Of a DNA stretch of 26,064 bases, positions 11,943 through 20,386 are shown one piece after another. The notes under the pieces were generated by a model. That model saw only the letters and a list, made by a program, of their open reading frames with translations, had not been told where the DNA came from and searched no databases. Origin of the DNA: Candidatus Wolfebacteria bacterium GWA1_42_9 (GTDB lineage: Bacteria > Patescibacteriota > Minisyncoccia > UBA6257 > JAGOQP01); assembly GCA_001793775.1 (NCBI GenBank), contig MGIN01000031.1, positions 1 through 26,064 on the forward strand, read 5' to 3'. Made by a program: the position numbers and the translations under genes. Position 1 is the stretch's first letter. Each line of letters begins with the position of its first letter.

Positions 11943-13205
11943 ATGTATTTAACCGCTGTTGATCTCGGGTCTTCCCAAATAAAAGCCGTAGTGGCTGAGC
12001 TGAAAAAGGACGGCTCTTTGGTGGTTTTAAAAACCATCAAAAGAAATTCGGCTGGCATCAAAAAAGGAGAAATTATCTATCCCGAGGAAACGGTCAAGGG
12101 ACTTTTTGATGTTTTGGGAGAAATCAAACACTTTGACAAAAAGTGCCTGAAGAACATTGTCTTTGGAATTTCCGGAACTAAAACCAGATTTAACATTTCC
12201 CGGGCGGCTGTTTCTATCCCCCGGCCGGATTTCGAAATCCTGCAGGAAGACATTGACCGGGTGATTCGGGAATCCATGGCGGTCAATCTCCCGGCTGGCT
12301 GGCAGATTGTCCATTCTCTTCCCCGGGAATTTATTATTGATGATATTGAAGTGGATGGAATGGATGTTATCGGTCTTTCGGGAAGGAAGTTGGAAGCCAA
12401 TGTGGTTCTTATTTCGGTTTTTTCTTCTATCTATAAAAATTTTTTGAAGGTGGCTAATTTGGTTTTTGGAAAAAAGGGAGATTTTGACGGTAGTTTGATT
12501 TTTTCTCCTTTGGCAGCAGCGCGGTCGGTTCTTTCGCGCCACCAAAAAGATTTGGGAGCGGTTTTGATTGATATTGGTTTGGGGACTACCAGTTTAACTG
12601 TCTGGCAAGACGGCCGCATTCTAACAGCCCGAGTATTGCCGGTTGGTTCGGGAAATATCACCAACGATTTGGCTATCGGCCTGAGATGTTCTCTAACGGC
12701 GGCTGAGGAAATAAAAATTTCTTCGGGAGCGGCTTTGGCCCGGGAGGTTTCTTCAAAAGACAAGGTGACTATTGAATCGGGAGGAGGAAAAATTATTGAG
12801 GTCTCCCGAAAGTATATCTGTGAGATTATTGAGGTAAGAGTGAGGGAGATATTTGCCATGGTCAATGAAGAATTAAGAAATATGGGCCGGTCGGCTAAAC
12901 TGCCGGCGGGAGCGATTATTACCGGCGGGGGGGCCAAAATGGACGGGGTCTTGGATTTAGCCAGGCAGGAACTGAAGCTTTCAGCCCAGATTGGACTCCC
13001 TTCCTCGGAAGAACTTGAGACTTCCGGCCCGATTATTGGCGATCAGATTGATGATATAGAAATGGCTGTTGCCTGCGGCCTTCTTTTGACTAAAGTTGAT
13101 TTATTAAAGAAGGGCGGGGCTATTAAGAATGCTTCCGGTCGTCTCCAGCCTCTTAATGAGTCTTGGCTGAGAAAATTTTTTAGAGCACTAATGGCTTCAG
13201 ATTAA
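11943..13205 (+). CDS. ftsA: Cell division protein FtsA
   Basis: An actin-like ATPase that tethers FtsZ filaments to the membrane and recruits the division machinery. The 420-residue protein has the phosphate-1 loop VDLGSSQIK (residues 6-14), a phosphate-2 loop IDIGLGTTSL near 213, and the adenosine loop ITGGGAKMDG near 325. The SHS2-like 1C region lies between, with RPDFEILQEDIDRVI near residue 95. The last residues (ESWLRKFFRALMASD) form a short amphipathic helix, as expected of the FtsA membrane anchor. It is followed by ftsZ, the classic pairing. ATG 11943 begins two bases after the long inverted repeat, which may fold over or hide the start region. Confidence 0.93.
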   Translation: MYLTAVDLGSSQIKAVVAELKKDGSLVVLKTIKRNSAGIKKGEIIYPEETVKGLFDVLGEIKHFDKKCLKNIVFGISGTKTRFNISRAAVSIPRPDFEILQEDIDRVIRESMAVNLPAGWQIVHSLPREFIIDDIEVDGMDVIGLSGRKLEANVVLISVFSSIYKNFLKVANLVFGKKGDFDGSLIFSPLAAARSVLSRHQKDLGAVLIDIGLGTTSLTVWQDGRILTARVLPVGSGNITNDLAIGLRCSLTAAEEIKISSGAALAREVSSKDKVTIESGGGKIIEVSRKYICEIIEVRVREIFAMVNEELRNMGRSAKLPAGAIITGGGAKMDGVLDLARQELKLSAQIGLPSSEELETSGPIIGDQIDDIEMAVACGLLLTKVDLLKKGGAIKNASGRLQPLNESWLRKFFRALMASD

Positions 13206-13214
13206 AGTTTTTAT

Positions 13215-13276
13215 TTCCGATTCTTATCGGAACTATAAAAAGTTTACCGAGCACATAAATCATTATTTATGTGCTC
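13215..13276. repeat. Two hairpins in the ftsA-ftsZ gap
   Basis: TTCCGAT/ATCGGAA (13215-13232, four-base loop), then a perfect 12-bp stem GAGCACATAAAT/ATTTATGTGCTC (13249-13276, loop CATT) that extends to about 15 pairs with one bulge. Neither ends in a T-tract. They could stabilise or separate ftsA and ftsZ transcripts. Confidence 0.7.
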
Positions 13277-13283
13277 CGGTGCT

Positions 13284-13325
13284 CCCTGCCTGCCCTGCCT
13301 ACCGTCAGGCGGGCGGCAGGCAGGG
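13284..13325. repeat. GC-rich palindrome of the CCTGCC/GGCAGG family
   Basis: CCCTGCCTGCC (13284-13294) pairs with GGCAGGCAGGG (13315-13325), with inner GCCT/AGGC. Related copies are at 9906-9919 and 18152-18171. All three are intergenic. Confidence 0.75.
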
Positions 13326-13363
13326 GTTTACAGCCAATCGCTTCGCTCTTAAACAAAAAAAGC

Positions 13364-14746
13364 ATGAAGAAACTCAAACCAAAAAAGAAACGAGTCATTT
13401 CCAAAAGAAAGACTGTAAAAAAATTCAAAAGACCTAGAAGAAAAAAAGCGGCTCAGTCTTCTCTTTTTAGGAAGAGAGTTAAAATGCGAGCAAAAAGACA
13501 AAGAAAGCAGAAAAAAAACGTAAAAACTGATTCCACCAAAATTTCTCGGAGAAAGAAAAAAAAGAAGAAGAATATAAATCTGAAGTTTTCCAAAAAGGGA
13601 ACCAGACGTTTTGCTAATATAAAAGTGATTGGCATTGGCGGGGCGGGAGGAAATGTTATCTCTCGCATGTTCGAATATTTTCCCCGAGGGGTGGATTTGG
13701 TAGCTATCAATACCGATGTTCAGGATTTGGAAAACTGCTCGGCCAAAAAAAAGGTGTATATCGGTAAACAAGTAACCAAGGGTCTGGGGGGGGGGATGAA
13801 TCCGGAACTGGGAAAACAAGCCGCTGAAGAAAGCAGGGAGGAAATCGCCAAAAGTTTAGATGGGGCTGATTTGGTTTTTTTAACTGCCGGCCTTGGGGGA
13901 GGAACGGGCAGCGGCGCCTTGCCGGTGATTGCTGATATTGCTCAAGACTTGGGAGTGCTGACGGTGGCGGTGGTGACCAAACCGTTTTCTTTTGAAGGCG
14001 CTCAAAGAAGTCAGATTGCCCAGGACGCTCTTGCCAGAACCAAAGACCGGGTGGACGCTCTCATCACTATTGCCAACGACAGAATTTTTTCGGTTATCAA
14101 TAAAGAAACTTCACTCCAAAAGGCATTTGAGGCGATCGATGAAATTCTAAAAAACGCGGTGCTGGGGATAACTGAAATTATCGTCTCACCCGGAGTGATT
14201 AATGTTGATTTTGCCGACGTTAAGACCATTATCCAAAACTCCGGGCCGGCTATTATCGGAGTCGGGGTTGGCCAGGGGAAAGAAAGAGCTTTGGCGGCGG
14301 CCAACTTGGCCTTAAACTCTCCTCTTTTGGAGACCTCTATTGACGGAGCCAGGGGGACTCTCTTTGCCATATCCGGCCATCGAGATATGAAAATGCACGA
14401 AGTCAATGAAATTGCTAAACTTATTTCAGAAAATGCCGATCCGGGTGCTAAAATAATATTCGGGACCTATTATGACCGGCGGCTGGCTAAAGGCCAGATA
14501 AAAGTAACGCTAATTGCCACCGGATTTGGATCTCTTCTGGGAAGAAACACCTCCCTCTTTGAAGATTTTGGGGCAAGTGCCGGAAACGAGGGTCTTCCAT
14601 TTCAAAAACAGTCGGTTAGAATGAATTCAGGCCTAAGAAAGGAAAGAGGAGAGGAGAAAACCTCTCAAGAAAAGGAGTCGGCGAGTGAATCTGAAGAAGA
14701 CATCTGGGATATCCCGACTTTTTTGAGAAGAAAAAGAAGAAAATAG
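13364..14746 (+). CDS. ftsZ: Cell division protein FtsZ with a basic N-terminal extension
   Basis: The tubulin-like GTPase that forms the division ring. GTP-binding motifs are GGAGGN at residues 92-97 and the tubulin signature GGGTGSG at 178-184; the T7 synergy-loop region is NVDFADVK. The C-terminus ends in DIPTFLR plus RKRRK, the conserved peptide that binds FtsA, after an acidic linker. The N-terminus is exceptional: about 85 residues before the GTPase core, with 44 Lys or Arg and one acidic residue. I placed the start at ATG 13364, since an earlier in-frame GTG at 13271 lies in the palindromic repeat. ATG 13484 has a weak AGGAAG upstream and would shorten the tail to about 45 residues, still very basic. 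The GC palindrome lies upstream. Confidence 0.95.
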   Translation: MKKLKPKKKRVISKRKTVKKFKRPRRKKAAQSSLFRKRVKMRAKRQRKQKKNVKTDSTKISRRKKKKKKNINLKFSKKGTRRFANIKVIGIGGAGGNVISRMFEYFPRGVDLVAINTDVQDLENCSAKKKVYIGKQVTKGLGGGMNPELGKQAAEESREEIAKSLDGADLVFLTAGLGGGTGSGALPVIADIAQDLGVLTVAVVTKPFSFEGAQRSQIAQDALARTKDRVDALITIANDRIFSVINKETSLQKAFEAIDEILKNAVLGITEIIVSPGVINVDFADVKTIIQNSGPAIIGVGVGQGKERALAAANLALNSPLLETSIDGARGTLFAISGHRDMKMHEVNEIAKLISENADPGAKIIFGTYYDRRLAKGQIKVTLIATGFGSLLGRNTSLFEDFGASAGNEGLPFQKQSVRMNSGLRKERGEEKTSQEKESASESEEDIWDIPTFLRRKRRK

Positions 14747-14767
14747 CACGATGCGAATTTGCAACAA

Positions 14768-14846
14768 GTAGCGATTCGAATATACTAATCTACTAATGAT
14801 ACTAATATTTGTATAATTAGCATCATTTGTATATTGGTATCGATAC
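14768..14846. repeat. 79-bp near-perfect palindromic element between ftsZ and nrdJ
   Basis: GTAGCGATTCGAATATAC (14768-14785) and GTATATTGGTATCGATAC (14829-14846) pair at 15 of 18 positions. An inner AATGATACTAAT with ATTAGCATCATT pairs at 11 of 12. Ends resemble those of the 118-bp elements (TAGCGA, CCAATA). Confidence 0.7.
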
Positions 14847-14858
14847 TTTTTACATTGT

Positions 14859-14887
14859 TTGATACTCTAGGAATAAAAAAATAATCT
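14859..14887 (+). promoter_or_regulatory. Promoter of nrdJ
   Basis: TTGATA (14859-14864), 17-base spacer, TAATCT (14882-14887), then ten bases to ATG 14898, implying a leader of only a few bases. No NrdR-type box was recognised nearby. Confidence 0.6.
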
Positions 14888-14897
14888 TTTACGTTTC

Positions 14898-17648
14898 ATG
14901 GTTACTAGAATCAGAAAAGATTCTGTGGTTCGCAATAAATATTCACTTCCTCTTTCCCGATTTTTTACCAAAAAAGATATTCATCCCTTTGATGAAGTCC
15001 GTTGGGTAAAGTATGACGCCGAAGTTGGCGGTTTTGAGCAAAAAGAAACAGAATTTCCCGATTTTTGGTCGGAGAATGCCGTTAACATTACCGCTTCTAA
15101 ATATTTTCGGGGAAAATTGGGAACGCCCGAGAGAGAAACAAGCTTGAGGCAAGTGATCAAACGGGTGGCAAAGACAATCCGGGAATGGGGAGAAAAACTT
15201 AAATATTTTTCCGGCTCTGCTCAAGCCCAAATTTTTGAGGATGAACTAACGCACCTGCTTCTCTACCAAAAAGGTTCTTTTAACAGTCCGGTCTGGTTTA
15301 ACGTGGGAGTAAAAGAAAAACCTCAATGCTCCGCCTGTTTTATTCTTTCGGTGGAAGATGACATGAACTCAATTTTGGATTGGATTAGAACCGAAGGGAT
15401 AGTTTTCAAAGGCGGTTCGGGAGCAGGCATCAACCTTTCTAACCTCCGCTCTAAAAAAGAGTTTTTGTCAGGAGGAGGAGCGTCTTCCGGTCCGGTTTCT
15501 TTCATGAGAGGAGCTGACTCGGTGGCGGGAATGATTAAATCCGGCGGGACTACTCGTCGTGCAGCCAAGATGGTGATTTTGAATATTGACCATCCGGACA
15601 TTGTTGAGTTTATTCGCTGTAAAGCCGACGAGGAAAAAAAGGTTAAAGCTCTGATTGACGCCGGTTTTGATATGTCGGACTTGAACAACGATGCCTGGAC
15701 TTCCGTTCAGTTTCAGAATGCCAACAACTCGGTTCGAATTACTAATGACTTTATGAAGGCGGTGGAAACCGACGGCGAGTGGCGAACGCGTTTTCGCGTC
15801 AGCGGAGCCAGCGCCGATACCTATCGGGCCCACGATCTTTTAAACGAAATTGCCCAGGCCGCCTGGGAATCGGGCGATCCGGGGGTTCAGTTTGACACTA
15901 TTATCAACGATTGGCATACCTGTCCCAATTCCGGCCGCATTAATGCTTCTAATCCTTGCAGTGAATATATGCACCTGGATAATTCTGCTTGCAATCTGGC
16001 CTCTCTCAATCTTTTAAAATTCTTGACCGATGAAGGAAATCTTGATATCAAAGCCTTCAAACAAGCAGTAGATATATTTATTCTGGCTCAGGAAATTATC
16101 GTTGACGGTTCCAGTTATCCGACTCAAAAAATTACCAAAAATGCTCATGATTTTAGGGAGTTGGGACTGGGGTTTGCCAACTTGGGAGCGCTTTTGATGA
16201 CCAAAAGTCTGCCCTACGATTCGGACGGGGGCCGGTCTTGGGCAGGAGCGATTACTTCTTTGATGTCGGGCGAGGCCTATCGGTTTTCTGCCGAAATTGC
16301 CAGACGGATGGGACCGTTTAAAGGTTTTTCTGTTAATCGCGAACCGATGCTGCGAGTTATCGGAAAGCACGGAGTGGCCGCCCAAGTCATCGACGGGTCG
16401 GTTCTGGACGACAAGATACTCTTAAAAGAAGCTCAAGGCGTTTGGCAAAAAACTTTAACTCTAGGAAAAGAAAACGGATTCCGCAATTCCCAGGTAACAG
16501 TCATTGCTCCGACCGGAACGATTGCCTTTATGATGGATTGCGATACCACCGGAGTGGAGCCGGATTTCTCCTTGGTAAAAATGAAACAACTGGTTGGCGG
16601 CGGCTGGATGAAAATTGTCAATACCAGTGTTAAGCGGTCTCTTTTGAGTTTGGGGTATGGTGAAGACGTCAGCGATGAGATTGTTTCTTGGATTTATGAA
16701 AAGGGGACGGTTGAAGGAGCGCCTCAGCTAAAAGAAGAACATCTGTCGATTTTTGACTGTGCTGTCAGACCAGCGGCAGGGACGCGCTCTATTTCCTGGA
16801 AAGGACATGTAAAGATGGTAGCGGCTGTCCAACCATTTATTTCTGGAGCTATTTCTAAAACTTTTAATATGGGCGCCGAAACAACTAAAGACGAAATTGC
16901 CGAGGCCTACTTAATGGCTTGGAAGGTGGGCATTAAAGCTTTTGCCGTTTACCGCGACGGTTCCAAAGCGGCCCAACCCTTAAGCACTTCAGCTAAGAAA
17001 CGAGGTAAAGAATCGGGGAAAAAAGAAATTTCCGTTGTTCGTCGTCACCTTCCGCCAACACGACACTCGGAGACCCACAAATTTTCCATCGTCGGTCATG
17101 AAGGGTATCTGACATACAGCACTTTTGGAGATGGCTCTCCGGCAGAGATATTTATCAGAATGGCCAAACAGGGAAGCACCCTAGCCGGTCTTTTGGACGC
17201 ATTCGCCATTTCTGTTTCTATGGCCCTGCAGTACGGTGTGCCTTTTAAAAACCTGGCGCGGAAGTTTATCTACAGCCGTTTTGAACCCTCCGGCTTTACC
17301 AAAAACCCGGATATTCGTGTGGCTACCAGCATCGTTGATTATATTTTTCGCTATTTGGCTTTGAGGTTTCTTGCAACCGATGATTTGATTGATTTGGGGA
17401 TGTCGCCGGCTTTGGAAAACGGCGGCAGCGCCAAAGCCAGCGAAATTTTAAAAGAGATCGCTGAACCGGTTAAGGTGACGGTCGGGAACGGAGACAGTAA
17501 TAAGAATAACCAACCTGACTCTTTAGATAAGGAGGAAAATATAGTTTCAGGAGACTCAGTTTGCCGCAATTGTGGGGGAATGATGGTTCGCACCGGTACT
17601 TGTATGACCTGTCTCCAATGCGGCGCTTCTTCGGGGGGATGCTCATGA
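14898..17648 (+). CDS. nrdJ: Class II (adenosylcobalamin-dependent) ribonucleotide reductase
   Basis: Reduces ribonucleotides to deoxyribonucleotides using a thiyl radical generated from adenosylcobalamin, without oxygen or a second radical subunit. The 916-residue length and the pattern are typical of NrdJ. Redox cysteine candidates are Cys144 (or Cys147) in QCSACF and Cys365 in NSACNLASLNL; the radical Cys354 and Glu356 lie in NPCSEY. TGTIAFMMDCDTTGVEPDF is a further family motif. After a linker near residue 700, a C-terminal domain ends in a Cys-rich tail (CRNCGG, CMTCLQC, GGCS at about 889-916) that probably binds zinc or passes electrons. No cobalamin synthesis gene is in the window, so the cofactor would need to be imported. 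It has its own promoter, and the stop is TGA. Confidence 0.95.
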   Translation: MVTRIRKDSVVRNKYSLPLSRFFTKKDIHPFDEVRWVKYDAEVGGFEQKETEFPDFWSENAVNITASKYFRGKLGTPERETSLRQVIKRVAKTIREWGEKLKYFSGSAQAQIFEDELTHLLLYQKGSFNSPVWFNVGVKEKPQCSACFILSVEDDMNSILDWIRTEGIVFKGGSGAGINLSNLRSKKEFLSGGGASSGPVSFMRGADSVAGMIKSGGTTRRAAKMVILNIDHPDIVEFIRCKADEEKKVKALIDAGFDMSDLNNDAWTSVQFQNANNSVRITNDFMKAVETDGEWRTRFRVSGASADTYRAHDLLNEIAQAAWESGDPGVQFDTIINDWHTCPNSGRINASNPCSEYMHLDNSACNLASLNLLKFLTDEGNLDIKAFKQAVDIFILAQEIIVDGSSYPTQKITKNAHDFRELGLGFANLGALLMTKSLPYDSDGGRSWAGAITSLMSGEAYRFSAEIARRMGPFKGFSVNREPMLRVIGKHGVAAQVIDGSVLDDKILLKEAQGVWQKTLTLGKENGFRNSQVTVIAPTGTIAFMMDCDTTGVEPDFSLVKMKQLVGGGWMKIVNTSVKRSLLSLGYGEDVSDEIVSWIYEKGTVEGAPQLKEEHLSIFDCAVRPAAGTRSISWKGHVKMVAAVQPFISGAISKTFNMGAETTKDEIAEAYLMAWKVGIKAFAVYRDGSKAAQPLSTSAKKRGKESGKKEISVVRRHLPPTRHSETHKFSIVGHEGYLTYSTFGDGSPAEIFIRMAKQGSTLAGLLDAFAISVSMALQYGVPFKNLARKFIYSRFEPSGFTKNPDIRVATSIVDYIFRYLALRFLATDDLIDLGMSPALENGGSAKASEILKEIAEPVKVTVGNGDSNKNNQPDSLDKEENIVSGDSVCRNCGGMMVRTGTCMTCLQCGASSGGCS

Positions 17649-17704
17649 TTTAACCTGCGATTTATAACCAACGACTTTTGAAATTAAAAAAACCTGTTTT
17701 CTTT

Positions 17705-18133
17705 ATGAGAAATAAAGAACTTATTCTTGTTCTGCTTTTGTTTCTGTCCGCTGCCGGCCTTGTAAACGTTTCTCTTGTTTTCTGGAAAGTGTCAGGTCAG
17801 GTAAACGCTCCTTGTGTTATTTTTAAGGGTTGTGACTATGTTATTTTTTCTGACTACGCAAAATTTCTGGGTGTTCCCTTGACTTGGTGGGGGATGAGTT
17901 TTTATTTTCTCTTATTTGTATTGACTATTTTCTATTATCGGTTTTCCAATTCTTTTTTTTGGCGATTACTTGCTGCTCTTGTCCTTGTCGGTTTTCTCTT
18001 TTCTCTTTATCTTCTTTACGTCCAATTATTTAAGGTTAATTCTCTTTGTTCTTATTGCTTGGTGTCGCTATTGGACACATCGGTGATTTTTTTGCTAACC
18101 TTTTCAACTCTTTTTAGAAAATTCCCCGCTTAA
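17705..18133 (+). CDS. Vitamin K epoxide reductase (VKOR) family membrane protein
   Basis: A quinone-coupled membrane oxidoreductase expected to reoxidise a DsbA-like thiol oxidase and so support disulfide formation outside the membrane. The 142-residue protein has about four membrane helices. The expected cysteines are present: the loop pair Cys37 and Cys43 (APCVIFKGCDYV), Ser49 in the conserved FSDYAKFLGVPL segment, and the active-site CSYC (Cys115, Cys118) in the last helix region. I chose ATG 17705; an in-frame TTG at 17678 would add nine residues. No fused thioredoxin domain is seen and no DsbA-like partner lies in the window. A TTTTTT run just after the stop precedes a GC palindrome. 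Confidence 0.88.
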   Translation: MRNKELILVLLLFLSAAGLVNVSLVFWKVSGQVNAPCVIFKGCDYVIFSDYAKFLGVPLTWWGMSFYFLLFVLTIFYYRFSNSFFWRLLAALVLVGFLFSLYLLYVQLFKVNSLCSYCLVSLLDTSVIFLLTFSTLFRKFPA

Positions 18134-18150
18134 ATTTTTTGTATTCATTC

Positions 18151-18171
18151 GCCTGCCTGCCGGTAGGCAGG
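18151..18171. repeat. GC-rich palindrome of the CCTGCC/GGCAGG family
   Basis: CCTGCC (18152-18157) pairs with GGCAGG (18166-18171) around TGCCGGTA. Third copy of the family in this window; lies between the VKOR gene and the secD promoter. Confidence 0.7.
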
Positions 18172-18190
18172 TATTATTGGTATCGTAGTC

Positions 18191-18219
18191 TTGTTTTATT
18201 TGTTTTTTTCTGGTATCTT
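18191..18219 (+). promoter_or_regulatory. Promoter of secDF
   Basis: TTGTTT (18191-18196), 17-base spacer, extended -10 TGG-TATCTT (18211-18219). Eight bases separate the -10 from ATG 18228, so the message should be leaderless or nearly so. Confidence 0.6.
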
Positions 18220-18227
18220 AAAAACCA

Positions 18228-19472
18228 ATGAAAAAGCGAACGGCATCAATTTTTTTGGTAGCGGTTCTCCTAATTAGTTTGGCGGGCGCTTTTTTTGTTT
18301 ATCCCAATAGTTTGGTTTCTTGGTTTAATAAAGTCAGTCCTTGGAAATTGGGACTGGATATTGTCGGAGGAGCTCATCTAACTTACCGAGTGGATACCTC
18401 CCAACTGACGGAAGTGGACGTTGGCGATACTATTTCCGGATTAAGGGATGTTATTGAAAGGAGAATCAATCTTTTTGGGGTAAGAGAACCGCAGGTAGCC
18501 GTCTCTCAGACGGGAGGGGAATACTATATTGTAGTGGAACTTTCGGGAATTTCTGATTTGTCCCAGGCGATCAATGAAATTGGCTCTACACCTTACCTTG
18601 ATTTTAGGGAGGTGGTGGGAGAGGGAGAGAGCGCCCAATATGTTCCCACTGGCCTTAACGGGCGGCACATCAAATCGGCTCGGCTGGATTTTAACCAAAC
18701 TACCGGCCAATCCCAAGTGGCTTTGGAAATGAATAAAGAAGGGGCCGATCTTTTTGAACAAATTACCGAAAGGAACGTCGGCCGGATTGTGGGGATTTTC
18801 TTGGATGGTTCTCCTATCAGTCAGCCGCGGGTGAACGAAAAAATAACCGGCGGTCAGGCGGTCATTACCGGAGATTTTACCCTTAAAGAGGCAAAAAGTT
18901 TGGTGGAGAGATTGAACGCCGGAGCTTTACCGGCTCCGATTACTTTGGTTGACCAGCAGACGGTGGGAGCCAGCTTGGGAAAGAACTCTCTTGAAAAGTC
19001 CATCTACGCTGGGATTATCGGGACCGTCTTGGTTGTTCTTTTTATGCTTATCTACTATCGTTTTTTTGGATTAATTGCTTCCCTGGCACTTTTAATCTAT
19101 ATCATTCTCTCTCTTTCCATATTTAAAATATTCGTTACTCTTTCTTTGGCCGGTATCGCCGGATTTTTGCTCTCTATTGGAATGGCGGTGGATGCCAATG
19201 TTCTTATTTTTGAAAGAACTAAAGAGGAAATTAAAAAAGGGATGGGCCGGATTTCCGCTATCGCCGAAGGATTTCGACGGGCTTGGCCTTCAATCCGGGA
19301 TTCAAATATCAGCACTATTATTACCTGTCTGATTCTTTTTAACACCACCTCCGGATTTGTTAAAGGATTGGCTCTCACTCTGCTTTTGGGTGTTCTTATC
19401 AGCATGTTTACGGCGATAACGGTAACGAGAAGCTTACTCACCATATTCGTTCGTGATAAACGATTTGAATAA
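18228..19472 (+). CDS. secD: Protein translocase subunit SecD
   Basis: Part of the SecDF complex that uses proton-motive force to help pull proteins through SecYEG. The 414-residue protein has an N-terminal membrane helix (about 7-25), the D1 motif LGLDIVGGAHL near residue 41, the extracytoplasmic P1 region, and a C-terminal bundle of about five helices with the conserved SIGMAVDANVLIFERTKEE segment that includes the functionally important acidic residues. It is shorter than the E. coli protein (about 615 residues), mainly in the periplasmic part. It sits one base before secF and shares its promoter. Confidence 0.95.
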   Translation: MKKRTASIFLVAVLLISLAGAFFVYPNSLVSWFNKVSPWKLGLDIVGGAHLTYRVDTSQLTEVDVGDTISGLRDVIERRINLFGVREPQVAVSQTGGEYYIVVELSGISDLSQAINEIGSTPYLDFREVVGEGESAQYVPTGLNGRHIKSARLDFNQTTGQSQVALEMNKEGADLFEQITERNVGRIVGIFLDGSPISQPRVNEKITGGQAVITGDFTLKEAKSLVERLNAGALPAPITLVDQQTVGASLGKNSLEKSIYAGIIGTVLVVLFMLIYYRFFGLIASLALLIYIILSLSIFKIFVTLSLAGIAGFLLSIGMAVDANVLIFERTKEEIKKGMGRISAIAEGFRRAWPSIRDSNISTIITCLILFNTTSGFVKGLALTLLLGVLISMFTAITVTRSLLTIFVRDKRFE

Positions 19473-19473
19473 C

Positions 19474-20379
19474 ATGCTTAACATTATCGGAAAAAAATAT
19501 ATTTTTCTGTCAGTCTCGGGAGTTTTGATGTTGGCAGCTTTGATAGGTGTTGCTGTTTTTGGTTTTAAACTGGCAATTGATTTTACGGGCGGCACCTCCT
19601 GGCAAGTTAAATTTGAAAATCAAGAGATAAACGAGGGAGAGATCAGAGATTTTTTCTCTTCTGATTTGAAGGTGGAATCTCCCATGGTTTTGGAAGAAAC
19701 TTCCTCAAACTCTTTCATTGTCCGACTGCCCCACCTTTCGGAAAATCAACATCAGGAATATTTGACGGCCATGACCGGAAAATTTGGAAAAGTGGAAGAA
19801 ATGAGGTTTGGCTCGATCGGTCCGACGATAGGAAAGCAGTTAAGAGACAGAGCAATCATTGCCACCATTCTGGTTCTTTTGGGAATCTCTCTATATATGG
19901 CCGTCTCTTTTAGAAAAGTTTCTTTTCCAATCCGTTCCTGGAAGTATGGGGTGGTCACCCTAATCTCTCTTTTCCATGACGTTCTTATTCCGGCGGGACT
20001 TTTGGCTTACCTTGGTTATTTTCGAGGGATAGAGATGGATGCTAATTTTGTCGTGGCTCTTCTGGTCATTGCGGGATTCTCGGTCCACGATACAATTGTT
20101 GTTTTTGATAGAATCCGGGAAAATCTTCTTTTCCGCCGGGGGGGCAACAAGTCCTTTGCCGAAACTGTCAACGAAAGCATTAATCAAACCCTGGCGCGTT
20201 CGATTAACACCTCCCTTACCTTGGTTTTAGTGCTCTTGGCTATGTTTTTCTTCGGCCCCGTCTCTTTAAAGCTTTTTGTCTTGGTTATTCTTGTCGGAAC
20301 GGTGGTAGGAACCTACTCCTCAATCTTTATTGCCAGCCCGGTATTGACTATTTGGCACGGATCTGGTAAAAATAGATAG
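19474..20379 (+). CDS. secF: Protein translocase subunit SecF
   Basis: Partner of SecD in the export motor. The 301-residue protein shows the N-terminal helix, the LAIDFTGGTSW motif near residue 30, a short periplasmic domain, and the VHDTIVVFDRIREN signature in the membrane bundle. I chose ATG 19474, one base after the secD stop; a GTG at 19453 would overlap secD by 20 bases and add seven unlikely residues. The tight spacing without a ribosome binding site points to translational coupling. Confidence 0.94.
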   Translation: MLNIIGKKYIFLSVSGVLMLAALIGVAVFGFKLAIDFTGGTSWQVKFENQEINEGEIRDFFSSDLKVESPMVLEETSSNSFIVRLPHLSENQHQEYLTAMTGKFGKVEEMRFGSIGPTIGKQLRDRAIIATILVLLGISLYMAVSFRKVSFPIRSWKYGVVTLISLFHDVLIPAGLLAYLGYFRGIEMDANFVVALLVIAGFSVHDTIVVFDRIRENLLFRRGGNKSFAETVNESINQTLARSINTSLTLVLVLLAMFFFGPVSLKLFVLVILVGTVVGTYSSIFIASPVLTIWHGSGKNR

Positions 20380-20386
20380 GTTAAAG

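Noticed and set aside
13271..13363. GTG-initiated upstream extension of FtsZ
   Set aside because: The extra 31 codons fall in the GC-rich palindrome shared with other gaps, so they are repeat DNA read through in frame.
17678..17704. TTG start for the VKOR protein
   Set aside because: It adds only nine residues before a good ATG at 17705, with no supporting signal.
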